The notes: generated from the sequence alone by a model not told the origin. 64,000 nt of DNA from Kineococcus terrestris (GCF_041020765.1 NZ_JBEUEJ010000005.1), one strand, 5' to 3'; counted from the first letter of the stretch, positions 45,366 to 54,621 are shown. Numbers and translations are program-made.

Positions 45366-46274
45366 TCAGCGGCGGTACGCAGGGCGGGTGCGGGCGGTGC
45401 GGGTCGCGCGGCCCGCGGGGCGCTCGGACCCGAGGGGCCGCTGCGGCCGCCCGTCGTCGGTGGGCGCGGGCCCCGCCTGGCAGCCGGGGCAGTAGAAGGC
45501 GGTGCGGTCCTGCGGCGCCCGGCCGATCATCGCGACGCGCACCGTGGCCCCGCAGCGCAGGCAGGGCAGCCCGGAGCGGGCGTGCGCGAAGTTCTGCCGG
45601 CCGCGCCGCAGGTCCCCGGTGGTCACCTGCTCCGCCCGCTCCTTGTTCGCGTCCAGGAGGCGGTGGACCAGCCGCAGGAAGCGGCCGGGGTCGTCGAGGG
45701 CGGACACCGGCGACCACGGGCTCAGGCGGGCGAGGAAACACGCCTCGGCCATGTAGAAGGTGCCCACCCCGGCGAGCACCCGCTGGTCCAGCAGTGCCTC
45801 GCCGAGCTCCCGGTCGGGTACCGCGGTCAGCCGCCGGGCGGCCTCGGCCACGTCCCACCCGGGCCCGAGCAGGTCCGGGCCCAGGTGGCCCACGAGGGTG
45901 TCCTCGCGGTCGGTGGCGACGAGGTCGAGCATGCCCAGCTTGTGCCCGACCGCCGTCCACTCGTCGCTGGTCAGCACCACCCGCACCCCGGAGGCCGACC
46001 GCCGCGTCCACGGCTCGCCGGTGCGGTGCACGTGCCAGGACCCCTCCATGCGCAGGTGGCTGTGCACCGTCAGCGGCAGCGACCCCGGCTCACCGGTCGC
46101 CGCCGTGCGCAGCAGCAGGTGCTTGCCGGCGCTGACGACCTCCAGCACCTCGCGCCCGGACAGGTCGGCCTCGGCCAGGCTCGGCCAGCGGAAGTCCGTG
46201 GCCGTCAGCGTCCGGCCCGCCAGCGCCCGGTGCAGGCGCCGCGCCGTGCGCCACACCACGTCGCCCTCAGGCAC
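45366..46274 (-). CDS. nei: Endonuclease VIII-like DNA glycosylase (Fpg/Nei family, Nei2 type)
   Basis: A 302-aa base-excision glycosylase/AP lyase. The N-terminus MPEGDVVWRTARRLHRAL carries the P-E catalytic residues (Pro1 after Met removal). The helix-two-turn-helix region has LLDQRVLAGVGTFYMAEACFL near 160-180. The C-terminal zinc finger is CLRCGA...TAFYCPGC near 237-263, with four cysteines. A basic tail follows. It lies 123 bp downstream of lhr on the same strand, a pairing also known from mycobacteria, suggesting joint use in DNA repair. Confidence 0.93.
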   Translation of the reverse strand: MPEGDVVWRTARRLHRALAGRTLTATDFRWPSLAEADLSGREVLEVVSAGKHLLLRTAATGEPGSLPLTVHSHLRMEGSWHVHRTGEPWTRRSASGVRVVLTSDEWTAVGHKLGMLDLVATDREDTLVGHLGPDLLGPGWDVAEAARRLTAVPDRELGEALLDQRVLAGVGTFYMAEACFLARLSPWSPVSALDDPGRFLRLVHRLLDANKERAEQVTTGDLRRGRQNFAHARSGLPCLRCGATVRVAMIGRAPQDRTAFYCPGCQAGPAPTDDGRPQRPLGSERPAGRATRTARTRPAYRR

Positions 46275-46397
46275 GCGCCGGCCACCCTCCCCGCTGCGGG
46301 ACCGTGCCGCGCCCCCGCTCCCGGCTCCGCTGCGGCACGTCCCGGTCCGGCACCCGGTGCCGGGCCGCCCGCCGGCCGCCGCCGGCCCGCACGAGCC

Positions 46398-49300
46398 TCA
46401 CGTGCGGATCCGCAGCCCGCGCGGGGTGGCGTGGAACCCGGCGCCCTCGAGCGCGCGGCCCAGCGCCGTCCCGCCCGTGAGGACCCCGGCGCCGTCCGCC
46501 TTCTCGACGGTCAGCCGCCCCAGCACGCCGTCGCGCACCGCCAGCGCGAGCGAGTCCGCGGCGGCCTGCAGCGACGTCTCGTCCTCCGTCCAGGACAGGA
46601 CGGAACGCCCGCCGCGCTCGACGTACAGGACGAGCTCGCCGTCGACGAGGACGACCAGCGCGCCCGCCTTGCGCCCGGGCCGGTGCCCGCTGGCACCCGC
46701 GCTGACCTCCCCGCGCTCGGGCCAGCCCAGCGCCGCCCCGAAGGGGTTGGCCGGGTCGGTCGCCGCGAGCACCAGGGCGCCCGGCCCCTCGGGCCGGCCG
46801 CGGCCGGTCCTGCCCGCACCCTCCCGGCCCGGCATGTCGGGGACCCGGGTGGGCCCGGCCTCCCGCGCCCGGTCGGAGGGACGCTCCCCGCCCAGCGGGC
46901 GGGCGCTGTCGCGCAGCCGGTCCACCGCGCCGGTGGTGGCGAACTGGGAGGCGCCCAGCCCCTCGACGAAGTAGCCGCGCCGGGCCCGTCCGGCCTCCTC
47001 GAACGCGGCCAGGGTGCGGTACACGGCCGCGAAGCCGCCGGGGACGCGCTCGCCGGTCACCGCCCCGCGCGTGACCACGCCGTGCCGGTCCAGCAGGACC
47101 TCCGCCACCGCGTGCGCGCGCACCGTCGCGTCCTCCTCGCGCTCGGGCAGCAGGGACCAGCGCCCCGCGGCCGACGGCGGCCCGCCCCGGGAGGGCAGCT
47201 CCACGCCGCCGCGCAGCCCGCGGGCACCGCGCCGGGCGCCGTAGCGGGCGTACCGCGAGCGCGGCGCGGCGCTGCGCGCCTTGTGCGCGCCCCGGCCGGC
47301 GAGCCGGGCCCGCAGGGGGGCGAGGGTGTCGTTGCTGATCCGCCCCGCCCACACGAGGTCCCACAGCGCCGCGGTCAGGGCGCCGTCGTCGGTGCACCCC
47401 ACGGTGTCGGCCAGGGCGCGGAAGAAGTAGGCCCCGCCGCCCTCGAGCGCGGCCAGCACCTCGCGGTGCAGGTCCCCCTCGACGTCCTCGGCGGCGTCGG
47501 CCTCCGGATCCGGCAGGGTCAGCGGTGCCAGGTCCGCCGGGTGCAGGGAGACCCAGCCGTCGTCACCGGGCAGGCTGCCGTGACCGGCCCACACGACCTC
47601 TCCGGCGGCGGTCAGCTCGTCCAGCATCGCCGGCTGGTAGCCCTCCACGCGCGCGGCCAGCACGAGCGGCTCGACCGCGCTGGCCGGTACCACCGCTCCC
47701 GCCAGCTGCTCGACCGCGCGCAGGACCCCGTCGACCCCCCGCAGCCGCGAGCGCAGTCCCGTCCCGACGCCCTGCCACGCGGGCAGGAAGCGGGCCAGGT
47801 CGCGCGGCGGCACCGGCTCCACGTCGGCGCGCAGCGCCGCCAGCGACCGCCGGCGCAGCACGCGCAGCACCTCGGCGTCGCAGAGCTCCAGACCCGTGCC
47901 GCCCGGGCGCAGCTCACCCTCCACGAGCCGCCCGGCGGACTGCAGGCGGCGCAACCCGTCCAGCGCCACCGCGCGGCCCACGCCGAAGCGGGCCGCGGCG
48001 TCGGCGGCCGTGAAGGGGCCCCGGGTGCGGGCGTAGCGGCTCAGCAGCTCGGCCAGGGGGTCGGCGACCGGCTCGGTGAACGCCTCGGGGACGCCGACGG
48101 GCAGCGGGGTGCCCAGGGCGTCGCGCAGTCGGCCGGCGTCCTCGATCGCGGCCCACTGCTCCTGCCCGGCGATGCGCAACCGGATGGCGCGGCGGGCGTC
48201 CTCCAGCCCGTGCAGCCAGCGCGCCACCTCGCCGGGTTCCGCGGTGGGCGCGGCGCTCGCGGTGCCGGCCCCCGCCGCGTCCTCCTCCCCGGCGGGGGCG
48301 GCGGCGCGCCCGCTGCGGGCCACGACCTCCGCGGTGCTCAGCGGGCCGAGCACCCGCAGCAGGTCGGCGACGTCCTCCGCGTCGGCGCACCGCCGCGACG
48401 GCGCCAGCCGCTGCAGCTCCTCCTCCGTGCGCACGACGGCGTCCGGGTCGAGCAGGTCGCGCAGCGCCGCGCCCTCGCCGCGGCCGAGCAGCTCGGCCAG
48501 CAGGCTCGGGTCCAGCGCCAGGGCGGCCGCGCGCCGCTCGGCCAGCGGGGAGTCGCCCTCGTAGAGGAACTGGGCCACGTAGCCGAAGACGAGGCCGCGG
48601 GCGAAGGGCGAGGGCTGGGAGGTCTCCACCTCCACCACGCGCACCCGCCGGGCGGCCAGGTCCCGCATGAGCTGCTGCAGCCCGGCGACGTCGAAGACGT
48701 CGGACAGGCACTCGCGCACCGTCTCCAGCACGATCGGGAAGCTGGCGAAGCGGCTGGCCACCTGCAGCAGCGACGCGGCGCGCTGGCGCTGCTGCCACAG
48801 CGGCTGGCGCCGGCCCGGCTGGCGGCGCGGCAGCAGAAGCGCCCGGGCGGCGCACTCGCGGAACCGGGCGGCGAACAGCGCCGAGCCGCCGATCTCGGCG
48901 GTGACGAGCTCGTCGACCTCCTCCGGCTCGAGCACCACGAGGTCGGCCACGTCCGGCGCCTGCCCCTCGGGCAGGTCGAGGTCGGGCAGGCGCAGGACGA
49001 CGCCGTCGTCGGCCGGCATGGCCTGCACGTCGACGCCGAACCGCTCGCGCATGCGCGCGCCCAGCGCCAGCGCCCACGGGGAGTGCACCTGGCCGCCGAA
49101 GGGGGAGTGCACGCAGATGCGCCAGTCGCCCAGCTCGTCGCGGAAGCGCTCGACGAGGATCGTGCGGTCGTCCGGCACGTGGCGGGTGGCCTCGCGCTGC
49201 TCCTCCAGGTAGGCGAGCAGGTTGTCGGCGGCCCACTCGTCCAGGCCCGCCGCGCGCACCCGCTCGCGGGCGGCAGCGCCGGCGAACCCGCCCGGCAGGC

Positions 49301-51296
49301 CGGCCAGCTCGCGCACGAACGCCCCCAGGGCGCGGCCCAGCTCCGCCGGGCGGCCGAGGGCGTCGCCGTGCCAGAACGGCAGCTTGCCCGGCTGGCCCGG
49401 CGCCGGGGTCACCAGCACGCGGTCGTGGGTGATGTCCTCCACCCGCCACGCCGTCGAGCCCAGCGTCACCACGTCGCCGACGCGGGACTCGTAGACCATC
49501 TCCTCGTCCAGCTCGCCCACCCGCCGGCCGGGTCCCTCGCCACCGGCGAGGAAGACGCCGAACAGGCCGCGGTCGGGGATCGTCCCGCCGCTGGTCACCG
49601 CCAGCCGCTGGGCGCCCGGGCGGCCGGTGAGCACGTCGCCGACGCGGTCCCACACCAGGCGCGGGCGCAGCTCGGCGAACTCGTCGCTGGGGTAGCGGCC
49701 GGAGAGCATGTCCAGGACCGCGTCGAGCACCGGGCGCGACAGCGAGGCGAACGGCGCGGCGCGCCGGACGAGCTCGTGCAGCTCGGGCACCGTCCACTCG
49801 TCCATCGCGACCATCGCCACGACCTGCTGGGCCAGCACGTCCAGCGGGTTCTGCGGCACGCGCAGCTCCTCGATGAGCCCGTCGCGCATGCGCTCGACGA
49901 CCACGGCCGTCTGCAGCAGGTCGCCGCGGAACTTGGGGAACAGCACGCCGCGCGAGACGGCGCCCACCTGGTGCCCGGCCCGGCCCACCCGCTGCAGGCC
50001 GCTGGCCACGCTGGGCGGCGACTCCACCTGCACGACGAGGTCCACCGCGCCCATGTCGATGCCGAGCTCGAGGCTGGAGGTGGCCACGACGGCGGGCAGC
50101 CGGCCGGCCTTGAGGTCCTCCTCGATGAGGGAGCGCTGCTCCTTGGACACCGAACCGTGGTGGGCGCGCGCCAGCACCGGCGGGCGGTTGGCCGCCTGCC
50201 CGGCGGCGCCCATCAGCTGCGCCGGCGGCGGGGGAGCGTGCCCGAGCGCGGGCGCACCGCCGTCGTCGTGCCCGTCGCCCGCCTCCTCGCCCCGCTCGTC
50301 CCACACCTCGTTCAGCCGCGCGGTCAGGCGCTCGGACAGCCGGCGGGAGTTGGCGAAGACCAGCGTGGAGGTGTGGTCGGCGACCAGGTCGACGATGCGC
50401 TCCTCCACGTGCGGCCAGATGCTGGCGCGCCGCGGCTCGCCGGCGGCCTGGCCGGTCAGGTCGTCGCTCTCGGCGCCGCGGCCGGAGGCGTCCAGGTCGG
50501 ACATGTCCTCCACGGGCACGACGACCCGCAGGTCGAAGCGCTTGTCGGCCGGCGGCTGGACCACGCTGACCGGGCGCCCGCCGGAGACCCACTGCGCGAC
50601 CGTGTCCACGGGCCGCACGGTCGCGGACAGGCCGACCCGCTGGGCCGGTTCGCCGCCGGCCGCGGTGACCAGCGCGTCCAGCCGCTCCAGCGACAGCGCC
50701 AGGTGCGCGCCGCGCTTGGAGCCCGCCACGGCGTGCACCTCGTCCAGGACGACGGTGCGCACCCCGCGCAGCTGCTCGCGCGCGCGGGAGGTCAGCAGCA
50801 GGAACAGCGACTCCGGCGTCGTGATGAGCACGTCGGGGGGCGTGCGGGTGAAGGCGCGGCGCTCCTCGGTGGAGGTGTCGCCCGAGCGCAGCCCGACGCG
50901 CACGTCGGGCACGGGCAGGCCCAGCCGCTGGGCGGCCTGCCGGATGCCCGTCAGCGGGCTGCGCAGGTTGCGCTCGACGTCGACGGCCAGCGCCTTCAGC
51001 GGCGAGACGTACAGCACCCGGCAGCGCAGGTCGCGGTCCTCGGGGACCGGCTCGCCGGCCAGGCGGTCCAGCGCCCACAGGAAGGCGGACAGCGTCTTGC
51101 CGGAGCCCGTGGGCGCCACGACCAGCGCGTGCCGGCCCCGGCTGACCGCGTCCCACGCGCCGACCTGCGCGGCCGTCGGCGCCTCGAAGGCGCCCGTGAA
51201 CCAGGCCCGGGTCGCCTCGGAGAAGCGCCCGAGCACGGTCGCGGGGTCGGGCGCGGACTGCTCGGCCGCGGCTCCGCGGGGCGCTCGGGGGGACAT
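46398..51296 (-). CDS. lhr: Large ATP-dependent helicase Lhr
   Basis: A 1632-aa superfamily 2 DNA helicase, 3'-5' and involved in DNA repair. The helicase core has Walker A APTGSGKTLS (residues 61-70), PLKALAVDVERNL, DEVHAVAGSKRG near 185, SATVRP near 225, RAHHGSVSKEQR near 375, SSLELGIDMG near 405 and QRVGRAGHQVG near 435. A winged-helix and Lhr-specific domain follow up to about residue 900. The long C-terminal Lhr-C region (900-1632) completes the full-length, mycobacterial-type architecture. ATG 51296 is 6 nt behind TCTGAT and lacks a ribosome-binding site. Confidence 0.95.
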   Translation of the reverse strand: MSPRAPRGAAAEQSAPDPATVLGRFSEATRAWFTGAFEAPTAAQVGAWDAVSRGRHALVVAPTGSGKTLSAFLWALDRLAGEPVPEDRDLRCRVLYVSPLKALAVDVERNLRSPLTGIRQAAQRLGLPVPDVRVGLRSGDTSTEERRAFTRTPPDVLITTPESLFLLLTSRAREQLRGVRTVVLDEVHAVAGSKRGAHLALSLERLDALVTAAGGEPAQRVGLSATVRPVDTVAQWVSGGRPVSVVQPPADKRFDLRVVVPVEDMSDLDASGRGAESDDLTGQAAGEPRRASIWPHVEERIVDLVADHTSTLVFANSRRLSERLTARLNEVWDERGEEAGDGHDDGGAPALGHAPPPPAQLMGAAGQAANRPPVLARAHHGSVSKEQRSLIEEDLKAGRLPAVVATSSLELGIDMGAVDLVVQVESPPSVASGLQRVGRAGHQVGAVSRGVLFPKFRGDLLQTAVVVERMRDGLIEELRVPQNPLDVLAQQVVAMVAMDEWTVPELHELVRRAAPFASLSRPVLDAVLDMLSGRYPSDEFAELRPRLVWDRVGDVLTGRPGAQRLAVTSGGTIPDRGLFGVFLAGGEGPGRRVGELDEEMVYESRVGDVVTLGSTAWRVEDITHDRVLVTPAPGQPGKLPFWHGDALGRPAELGRALGAFVRELAGLPGGFAGAAARERVRAAGLDEWAADNLLAYLEEQREATRHVPDDRTILVERFRDELGDWRICVHSPFGGQVHSPWALALGARMRERFGVDVQAMPADDGVVLRLPDLDLPEGQAPDVADLVVLEPEEVDELVTAEIGGSALFAARFRECAARALLLPRRQPGRRQPLWQQRQRAASLLQVASRFASFPIVLETVRECLSDVFDVAGLQQLMRDLAARRVRVVEVETSQPSPFARGLVFGYVAQFLYEGDSPLAERRAAALALDPSLLAELLGRGEGAALRDLLDPDAVVRTEEELQRLAPSRRCADAEDVADLLRVLGPLSTAEVVARSGRAAAPAGEEDAAGAGTASAAPTAEPGEVARWLHGLEDARRAIRLRIAGQEQWAAIEDAGRLRDALGTPLPVGVPEAFTEPVADPLAELLSRYARTRGPFTAADAAARFGVGRAVALDGLRRLQSAGRLVEGELRPGGTGLELCDAEVLRVLRRRSLAALRADVEPVPPRDLARFLPAWQGVGTGLRSRLRGVDGVLRAVEQLAGAVVPASAVEPLVLAARVEGYQPAMLDELTAAGEVVWAGHGSLPGDDGWVSLHPADLAPLTLPDPEADAAEDVEGDLHREVLAALEGGGAYFFRALADTVGCTDDGALTAALWDLVWAGRISNDTLAPLRARLAGRGAHKARSAAPRSRYARYGARRGARGLRGGVELPSRGGPPSAAGRWSLLPEREEDATVRAHAVAEVLLDRHGVVTRGAVTGERVPGGFAAVYRTLAAFEEAGRARRGYFVEGLGASQFATTGAVDRLRDSARPLGGERPSDRAREAGPTRVPDMPGREGAGRTGRGRPEGPGALVLAATDPANPFGAALGWPERGEVSAGASGHRPGRKAGALVVLVDGELVLYVERGGRSVLSWTEDETSLQAAADSLALAVRDGVLGRLTVEKADGAGVLTGGTALGRALEGAGFHATPRGLRIRT

Positions 51297-51355
51297 GCCG
51301 TCATCAGACCACCCGCCTCCGACACGCGCCCGGCGCGCCGCGGGAGCCCCGGGGC

Positions 51356-51398
51356 GACGGGGGCGCGACGGGGGCGCGACGGGGGCGCGACGGGGCGC
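51356..51398. repeat. 11-bp tandem repeat between lhr and the DUF3046 gene
   Basis: Three exact copies of GACGGGGGCGC (51356-51388) and a fourth lacking one G (51389-51398). It lies in the divergent promoter space between lhr (start 51296) and the DUF3046 gene (start 51437), hence may influence either promoter or just reflect slippage. Confidence 0.85.
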
Positions 51399-51436
51399 GG
51401 CGGGTGGCGCCCGGACCGGCGTGGCAGGGTGCCCCC

Positions 51437-51667
51437 GTGCGACACAGCGAGTTCTGGACCCTGGTGGAGGACGAGTTCGGCGCCGCCTACGGCCGCTCGC
51501 TGGCCGCCGACCAGGTGCTGCTGGCGCTGGAGGACCGCACCCCCCGCCAGGCCCTGGACGCCGGGGTGGACCCGAAGGCCGTCTGGCTGGCGCTGTGCGA
51601 GGCCATGGACGTGCCGCCCGAGCGGCGCCTGGGCAAGGACCCCGCCCGCCGGCCGCGCTCGGGCTGA
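51437..51667 (+). CDS. DUF3046 domain-containing protein
   Basis: A 76-aa soluble protein: RHSEFWTLVEDEFGAAYGRSL at the start and a compact helical body with QALDAGVDPKAVWLALCEAMDVPPERR. It matches DUF3046, a small actinobacterial family normally encoded just upstream of recA. Function is unknown. GTG 51437 follows CAGGGT by six bases, in line with leaderless starts. The SMP-30 gene is inserted convergently between it and recA. Confidence 0.87.
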   Translation: MRHSEFWTLVEDEFGAAYGRSLAADQVLLALEDRTPRQALDAGVDPKAVWLALCEAMDVPPERRLGKDPARRPRSG

Positions 51668-51683
51668 GCCGCCGCCACGGGTC

Positions 51684-52676
51684 TCACAGCCACTTCAGGT
51701 CGGCGCCCACGGCGCTCGTGCGCAGCCGGTACAGGCTGGTGGAGGCGGTGACGAACACCGTGGTGCCGTCGTCGCCGCCGAAGCACAGGTTGGCGACGAC
51801 CTCGCCGACGACCACCTCCAGCAGCTTCGCGCCGTCGGGCGCGTACACGGACACCGCGTCGCCGTTCGAGGTCCACACGTTGCCGGCGGTGTCGACGCGG
51901 AAGCCGTCGGCCAGCCCGCGGTCGACCTGGACGAAGACGCGGCCGTTCTTGGCCACCGGCCCGCCCGGCACCGCGCCGGGCCCCCGGCCCCCGCGCGTGC
52001 CGCGCAGCACGTCGTAGACGCGGACCAGCCGGTGCGAGCCGCCACCGGGGACGGGGGCGGCGGAGGTGTCGGCCACGTAGAGCAGCGACTCGTCGGGGGA
52101 GAAGGCCAGGCCGTTGGGCTCCTCGACGTCGGTGACCACGGGCCGCACCTCGCCGGTGACCGGGTCGAAGCGGAAGACCCAGTTGTCGCCGTACTCGCGC
52201 CGGCCCGGGTGCCCCTCGACGACGACGCTGATGCCGTAGGGCGGGTCGGTGAACCAGATCGACCCGTCGCGGGCGACGACGACGTCGTTGGGGGAGTTGA
52301 AGCGGTGACCGGCCCAGCGGTCGACGAGCACGGAGGTGTCGCCCGAGGCGTCCTCGTGCTCGAGCGCGCGGCGCCCGTGCGAGCAGGCGACGATCCGGCC
52401 CTCGGCGTCCAGGGTCCGGCCGTTGGTGTGCTCGGCGCCCTCGCGGTGCACGCGCAGCCCGCCCTCCTCGTCCCAGCGCAGGACCCGGTCGCCGGGGATG
52501 TCGCTGAAGAGCACGGCCCGCTCCTGCGGCAGCCAGACGGGGCCCTCGGCCCAGGTGGACATCGTCCCCAGGCGCTCCAGCCGTTCGCCGCCGGGCACGA
52601 GGCCGGCGCCGCGGGCCTCCAGCACGCGCGGGACACCGCCGTCGGGCGGGGTCGGGGTCTCGGTCGTCGCGCTCAC
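51684..52676 (-). CDS. SMP-30/gluconolactonase family protein
   Basis: A 330-aa six-bladed propeller of the SMP-30/LRE family (lactonases for sugar acids). Metal-site elements are AEGPVWLP (Glu), NGRTLDAEGRIVACSH, FNSPNDVVVARDGSIWFTDPPYG (Asn and Asp), EPNGLAFSPDESLLYVADT and FRVDTAGNVWTSNGDAVSVYAP. No signal peptide is seen, so it is probably cytoplasmic. GTG 52676 is preceded by GAGGAGGA 7 nt upstream. Substrate is unknown. It sits between DUF3046 and recA but on the opposite strand. Confidence 0.9.
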   Translation of the reverse strand: MSATTETPTPPDGGVPRVLEARGAGLVPGGERLERLGTMSTWAEGPVWLPQERAVLFSDIPGDRVLRWDEEGGLRVHREGAEHTNGRTLDAEGRIVACSHGRRALEHEDASGDTSVLVDRWAGHRFNSPNDVVVARDGSIWFTDPPYGISVVVEGHPGRREYGDNWVFRFDPVTGEVRPVVTDVEEPNGLAFSPDESLLYVADTSAAPVPGGGSHRLVRVYDVLRGTRGGRGPGAVPGGPVAKNGRVFVQVDRGLADGFRVDTAGNVWTSNGDAVSVYAPDGAKLLEVVVGEVVANLCFGGDDGTTVFVTASTSLYRLRTSAVGADLKWL

Positions 52677-52770
52677 GGGCTGGTCCTCCTCGACCGTCGG
52701 GGCCGCCGGGCGCGGCCGTGCGCCGGAGGCTAGCCAGGCCCGACACGCGCACGCGCCGGTGGTGGCCGCT

Positions 52771-52784
52771 CGAACACGTGTACG
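52771..52784. promoter_or_regulatory. LexA-type SOS box upstream of recA
   Basis: CGAACACGTGTACG matches the actinobacterial SOS box CGAAC-N4-GTTCG except one base in the right half. It ends 2 bp before a TATCGT -10 element, so a bound repressor would block recA transcription. It lies about 150 bp before the recA start. Confidence 0.65.
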
Positions 52785-52786
52785 CC

Positions 52787-52792
52787 TATCGT
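52787..52792 (+). promoter_or_regulatory. recA -10 box TATCGT
   Basis: TATCGT immediately downstream of the SOS box, leaving a leader of about 135 nt before ATG 52937. Confidence 0.45.
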
Positions 52793-52936
52793 GGAGGGGT
52801 CCACAGGGGGCCGGACCGCCCCGCCGTCCACACCGGGCCCCGCGCGCGGGGCTCGTGTCGGAGGCGGGTCGTAGCGTCCTCGACGACACACACGCACGGC
52901 GGGCCCCGGTCCGCCGACGACACCCGAGGTGAGGAC

Positions 52937-53974
52937 ATGCCCGCTCCCGCGGACCGCGAGAAGGCCCTGGAATCCGCGCTCGCCGCGATCGACAAGTCGT
53001 TCGGCAAGGGGTCCGTGATGCGGCTCGGCGACGAGAGCCGTCCGCCCATCGAGGTCATCCCCACCGGGGCGATCTCCCTGGACGTCGCGCTCGGCATCGG
53101 CGGCCTGCCGCGCGGGCGCGTCGTGGAGGTCTACGGCCCGGAGTCCTCCGGCAAGACGACCGTGGCCCTGCACGCCGTGGCCAACGCCCAGCGCGCCGGC
53201 GGCATCGCCGCCTTCATCGACGCCGAGCACGCCCTCGACCCCGACTACGCCGCCAAGCTCGGCGTGGACACCGACGCACTGCTCGTCTCCCAGCCCGACA
53301 CGGGCGAGCAGGCCCTCGAGATCGCCGACATGCTCATCCGCTCCGGCGCGCTCGACATCATCGTCATCGACTCCGTGGCGGCCCTGGTGCCCAAGGCGGA
53401 GATCGAGGGCGAGATGGGCGACAGCCACGTCGGTCTGCAGGCCCGCCTCATGTCGCAGGCCCTGCGCAAGATCACCGGCGCGCTCAACCACTCCGGCACG
53501 ACGGCCATCTTCATCAACCAGCTGCGCGAGAAGATCGGCGTCATGTTCGGCTCGCCGGAGACGACGACCGGCGGCAAGGCGCTGAAGTTCTACGCCTCCG
53601 TGCGCCTGGACGTCCGCCGCATCGAGACGCTCAAGGACGGCACCGTGCCCGTCGGCAACCGCACCCGCGTCAAGGTCGTCAAGAACAAGGTCAGCCCGCC
53701 GTTCAAGCAGGCCGAGTTCGACATCCTGTACGGCCAGGGCATCTCCCGCGAGGGCGGCCTGATCGACCTGGGCGTCGAGCACGGCTTCGTCCGCAAGTCC
53801 GGCGCCTGGTACACGTACGAGGGCGACCAGCTGGGCCAGGGCAAGGAGAACGCCCGCGCCTTCCTGCGCGACAACCCCGACCTCGGCGACGAGATCGAGA
53901 AGCGCATCAAGGAGAAGCTCGGGGTCGGCCCGCGCGTGGACGCCCCGGCCGAGGAGCCGGCGGTCCAGTTCTGA
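52937..53974 (+). CDS. recA: Recombinase RecA
   Basis: A 345-aa DNA recombinase and SOS coprotease. Walker A GPESSGKT is at residues 67-74, Walker B LDIIVIDSVAALVPK near 137-151, QALRKITGALNHSGTTAIFINQLREKIGVMFG near 173-204 and the KAEFDI-like KQAEFDILYGQGISREG near 255. No intein is present. The acidic tail EEPAVQF is normal. GAGG precedes the ATG closely. It overlaps recX by the shared CTGA if CTG is the recX start. Confidence 0.99.
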   Translation: MPAPADREKALESALAAIDKSFGKGSVMRLGDESRPPIEVIPTGAISLDVALGIGGLPRGRVVEVYGPESSGKTTVALHAVANAQRAGGIAAFIDAEHALDPDYAAKLGVDTDALLVSQPDTGEQALEIADMLIRSGALDIIVIDSVAALVPKAEIEGEMGDSHVGLQARLMSQALRKITGALNHSGTTAIFINQLREKIGVMFGSPETTTGGKALKFYASVRLDVRRIETLKDGTVPVGNRTRVKVVKNKVSPPFKQAEFDILYGQGISREGGLIDLGVEHGFVRKSGAWYTYEGDQLGQGKENARAFLRDNPDLGDEIEKRIKEKLGVGPRVDAPAEEPAVQF

Positions 53975-54621
53975 GCAGGTCCCCGCGCACGGGGAGGGCT
54001 CCCGGTCCGGCGGAGGACCCGGACCGGGAGCCCGACCCGTACGACGTCGCCCGCGCCATCGCCCTGCGCCAGCTGACGATGGCGCCGCGCAGCCGCGCCC
54101 AGCTGGCCGAGAAGCTGGCGGCCCGCGACGTCCCCGACGAGGTGGCCTCCGAGGTCCTCGACCGCTTCGAGGACGTCGGCCTCGTCGACGACGCCCGCTA
54201 CGCCGAGGGATTCGTCAACGCCCGGCAGGGCCAGCGGGGCCGGCGCGCGCTGGCGCTGGAGCTGCGCCGCAAGGGCGTGGACGACGAGACGGCCCGCGAG
54301 GCCGTGGACGCCGTCGACGACGCCTCCGAGGAGGCCGCCGCGCGACGCCTCGTGCAGCGCAAGCTCGCCGCCACGCGCGGCCTCGACCGCGTCGTGCGCC
54401 AGCGCCGCCTCGCCGGGGCGCTGGCCCGGCGCGGCTTCCCGCCCGGCCTCGTCATGAGCGTCGTCCGCGAGGAGCTCGCCGCGGACGAGGTGGACCAGGT
54501 GGACGAGGACGAGCTGGTGGACGGCTCCGCGCACGTCCCGGGGACCGTCGACGACACGAACGACACGGACGACGGGGACCGCGCGGGCGGGACCCTCCCC
54601 GGGGCGGCCGACGGCGACTGA
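53971..54621 (+). CDS. recX: Regulatory protein RecX (start uncertain, likely CTG)
   Basis: A RecA-binding inhibitor made of three-helix repeats. It has DPYDVARAIALRQLTMAPRSRAQLAEKL (repeat 1), ERFEDVGLVDDARYAEGF-like text near 65-85, RRALALELRRKGVDDETAREAV (repeat 2) and RRLAGALARRGFPPGLVMSVV (repeat 3), then an acidic tail. In-frame ATG/GTG/TTG codons are absent from the conserved first repeat back into recA; the first ATG (54079) would delete that repeat's helix. CTG 53971 overlaps the recA stop as CTGA, mimicking the usual GTGA coupling, and gives 216 aa. A perfect hairpin lies inside the first 20 codons. Confidence 0.8.
   Translation: MSRSPRTGRAPGPAEDPDREPDPYDVARAIALRQLTMAPRSRAQLAEKLAARDVPDEVASEVLDRFEDVGLVDDARYAEGFVNARQGQRGRRALALELRRKGVDDETAREAVDAVDDASEEAAARRLVQRKLAATRGLDRVVRQRRLAGALARRGFPPGLVMSVVREELAADEVDQVDEDELVDGSAHVPGTVDDTNDTDDGDRAGGTLPGAADGD
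53996..54033 (+). terminator. Perfect 15-bp hairpin at the recA/recX junction
   Basis: Arms 53996-54010 and 54019-54033 are exact inverted repeats with an 8-nt loop, starting 22 nt after the recA stop. It lies within the poorly conserved recX N-terminal coding region and probably limits readthrough into recX, as the recA terminator does in other bacteria. Confidence 0.65.

Noticed and set aside
45324..52733. A 2469-codon open frame on the plus strand across nei, lhr and the SMP-30 gene
   Set aside because: It is antisense to genes with clear family motifs. Stop-free antisense frames are expected at this GC content because third positions are nearly all G/C, and its translation is low-complexity Arg/Gly/His/Gln.
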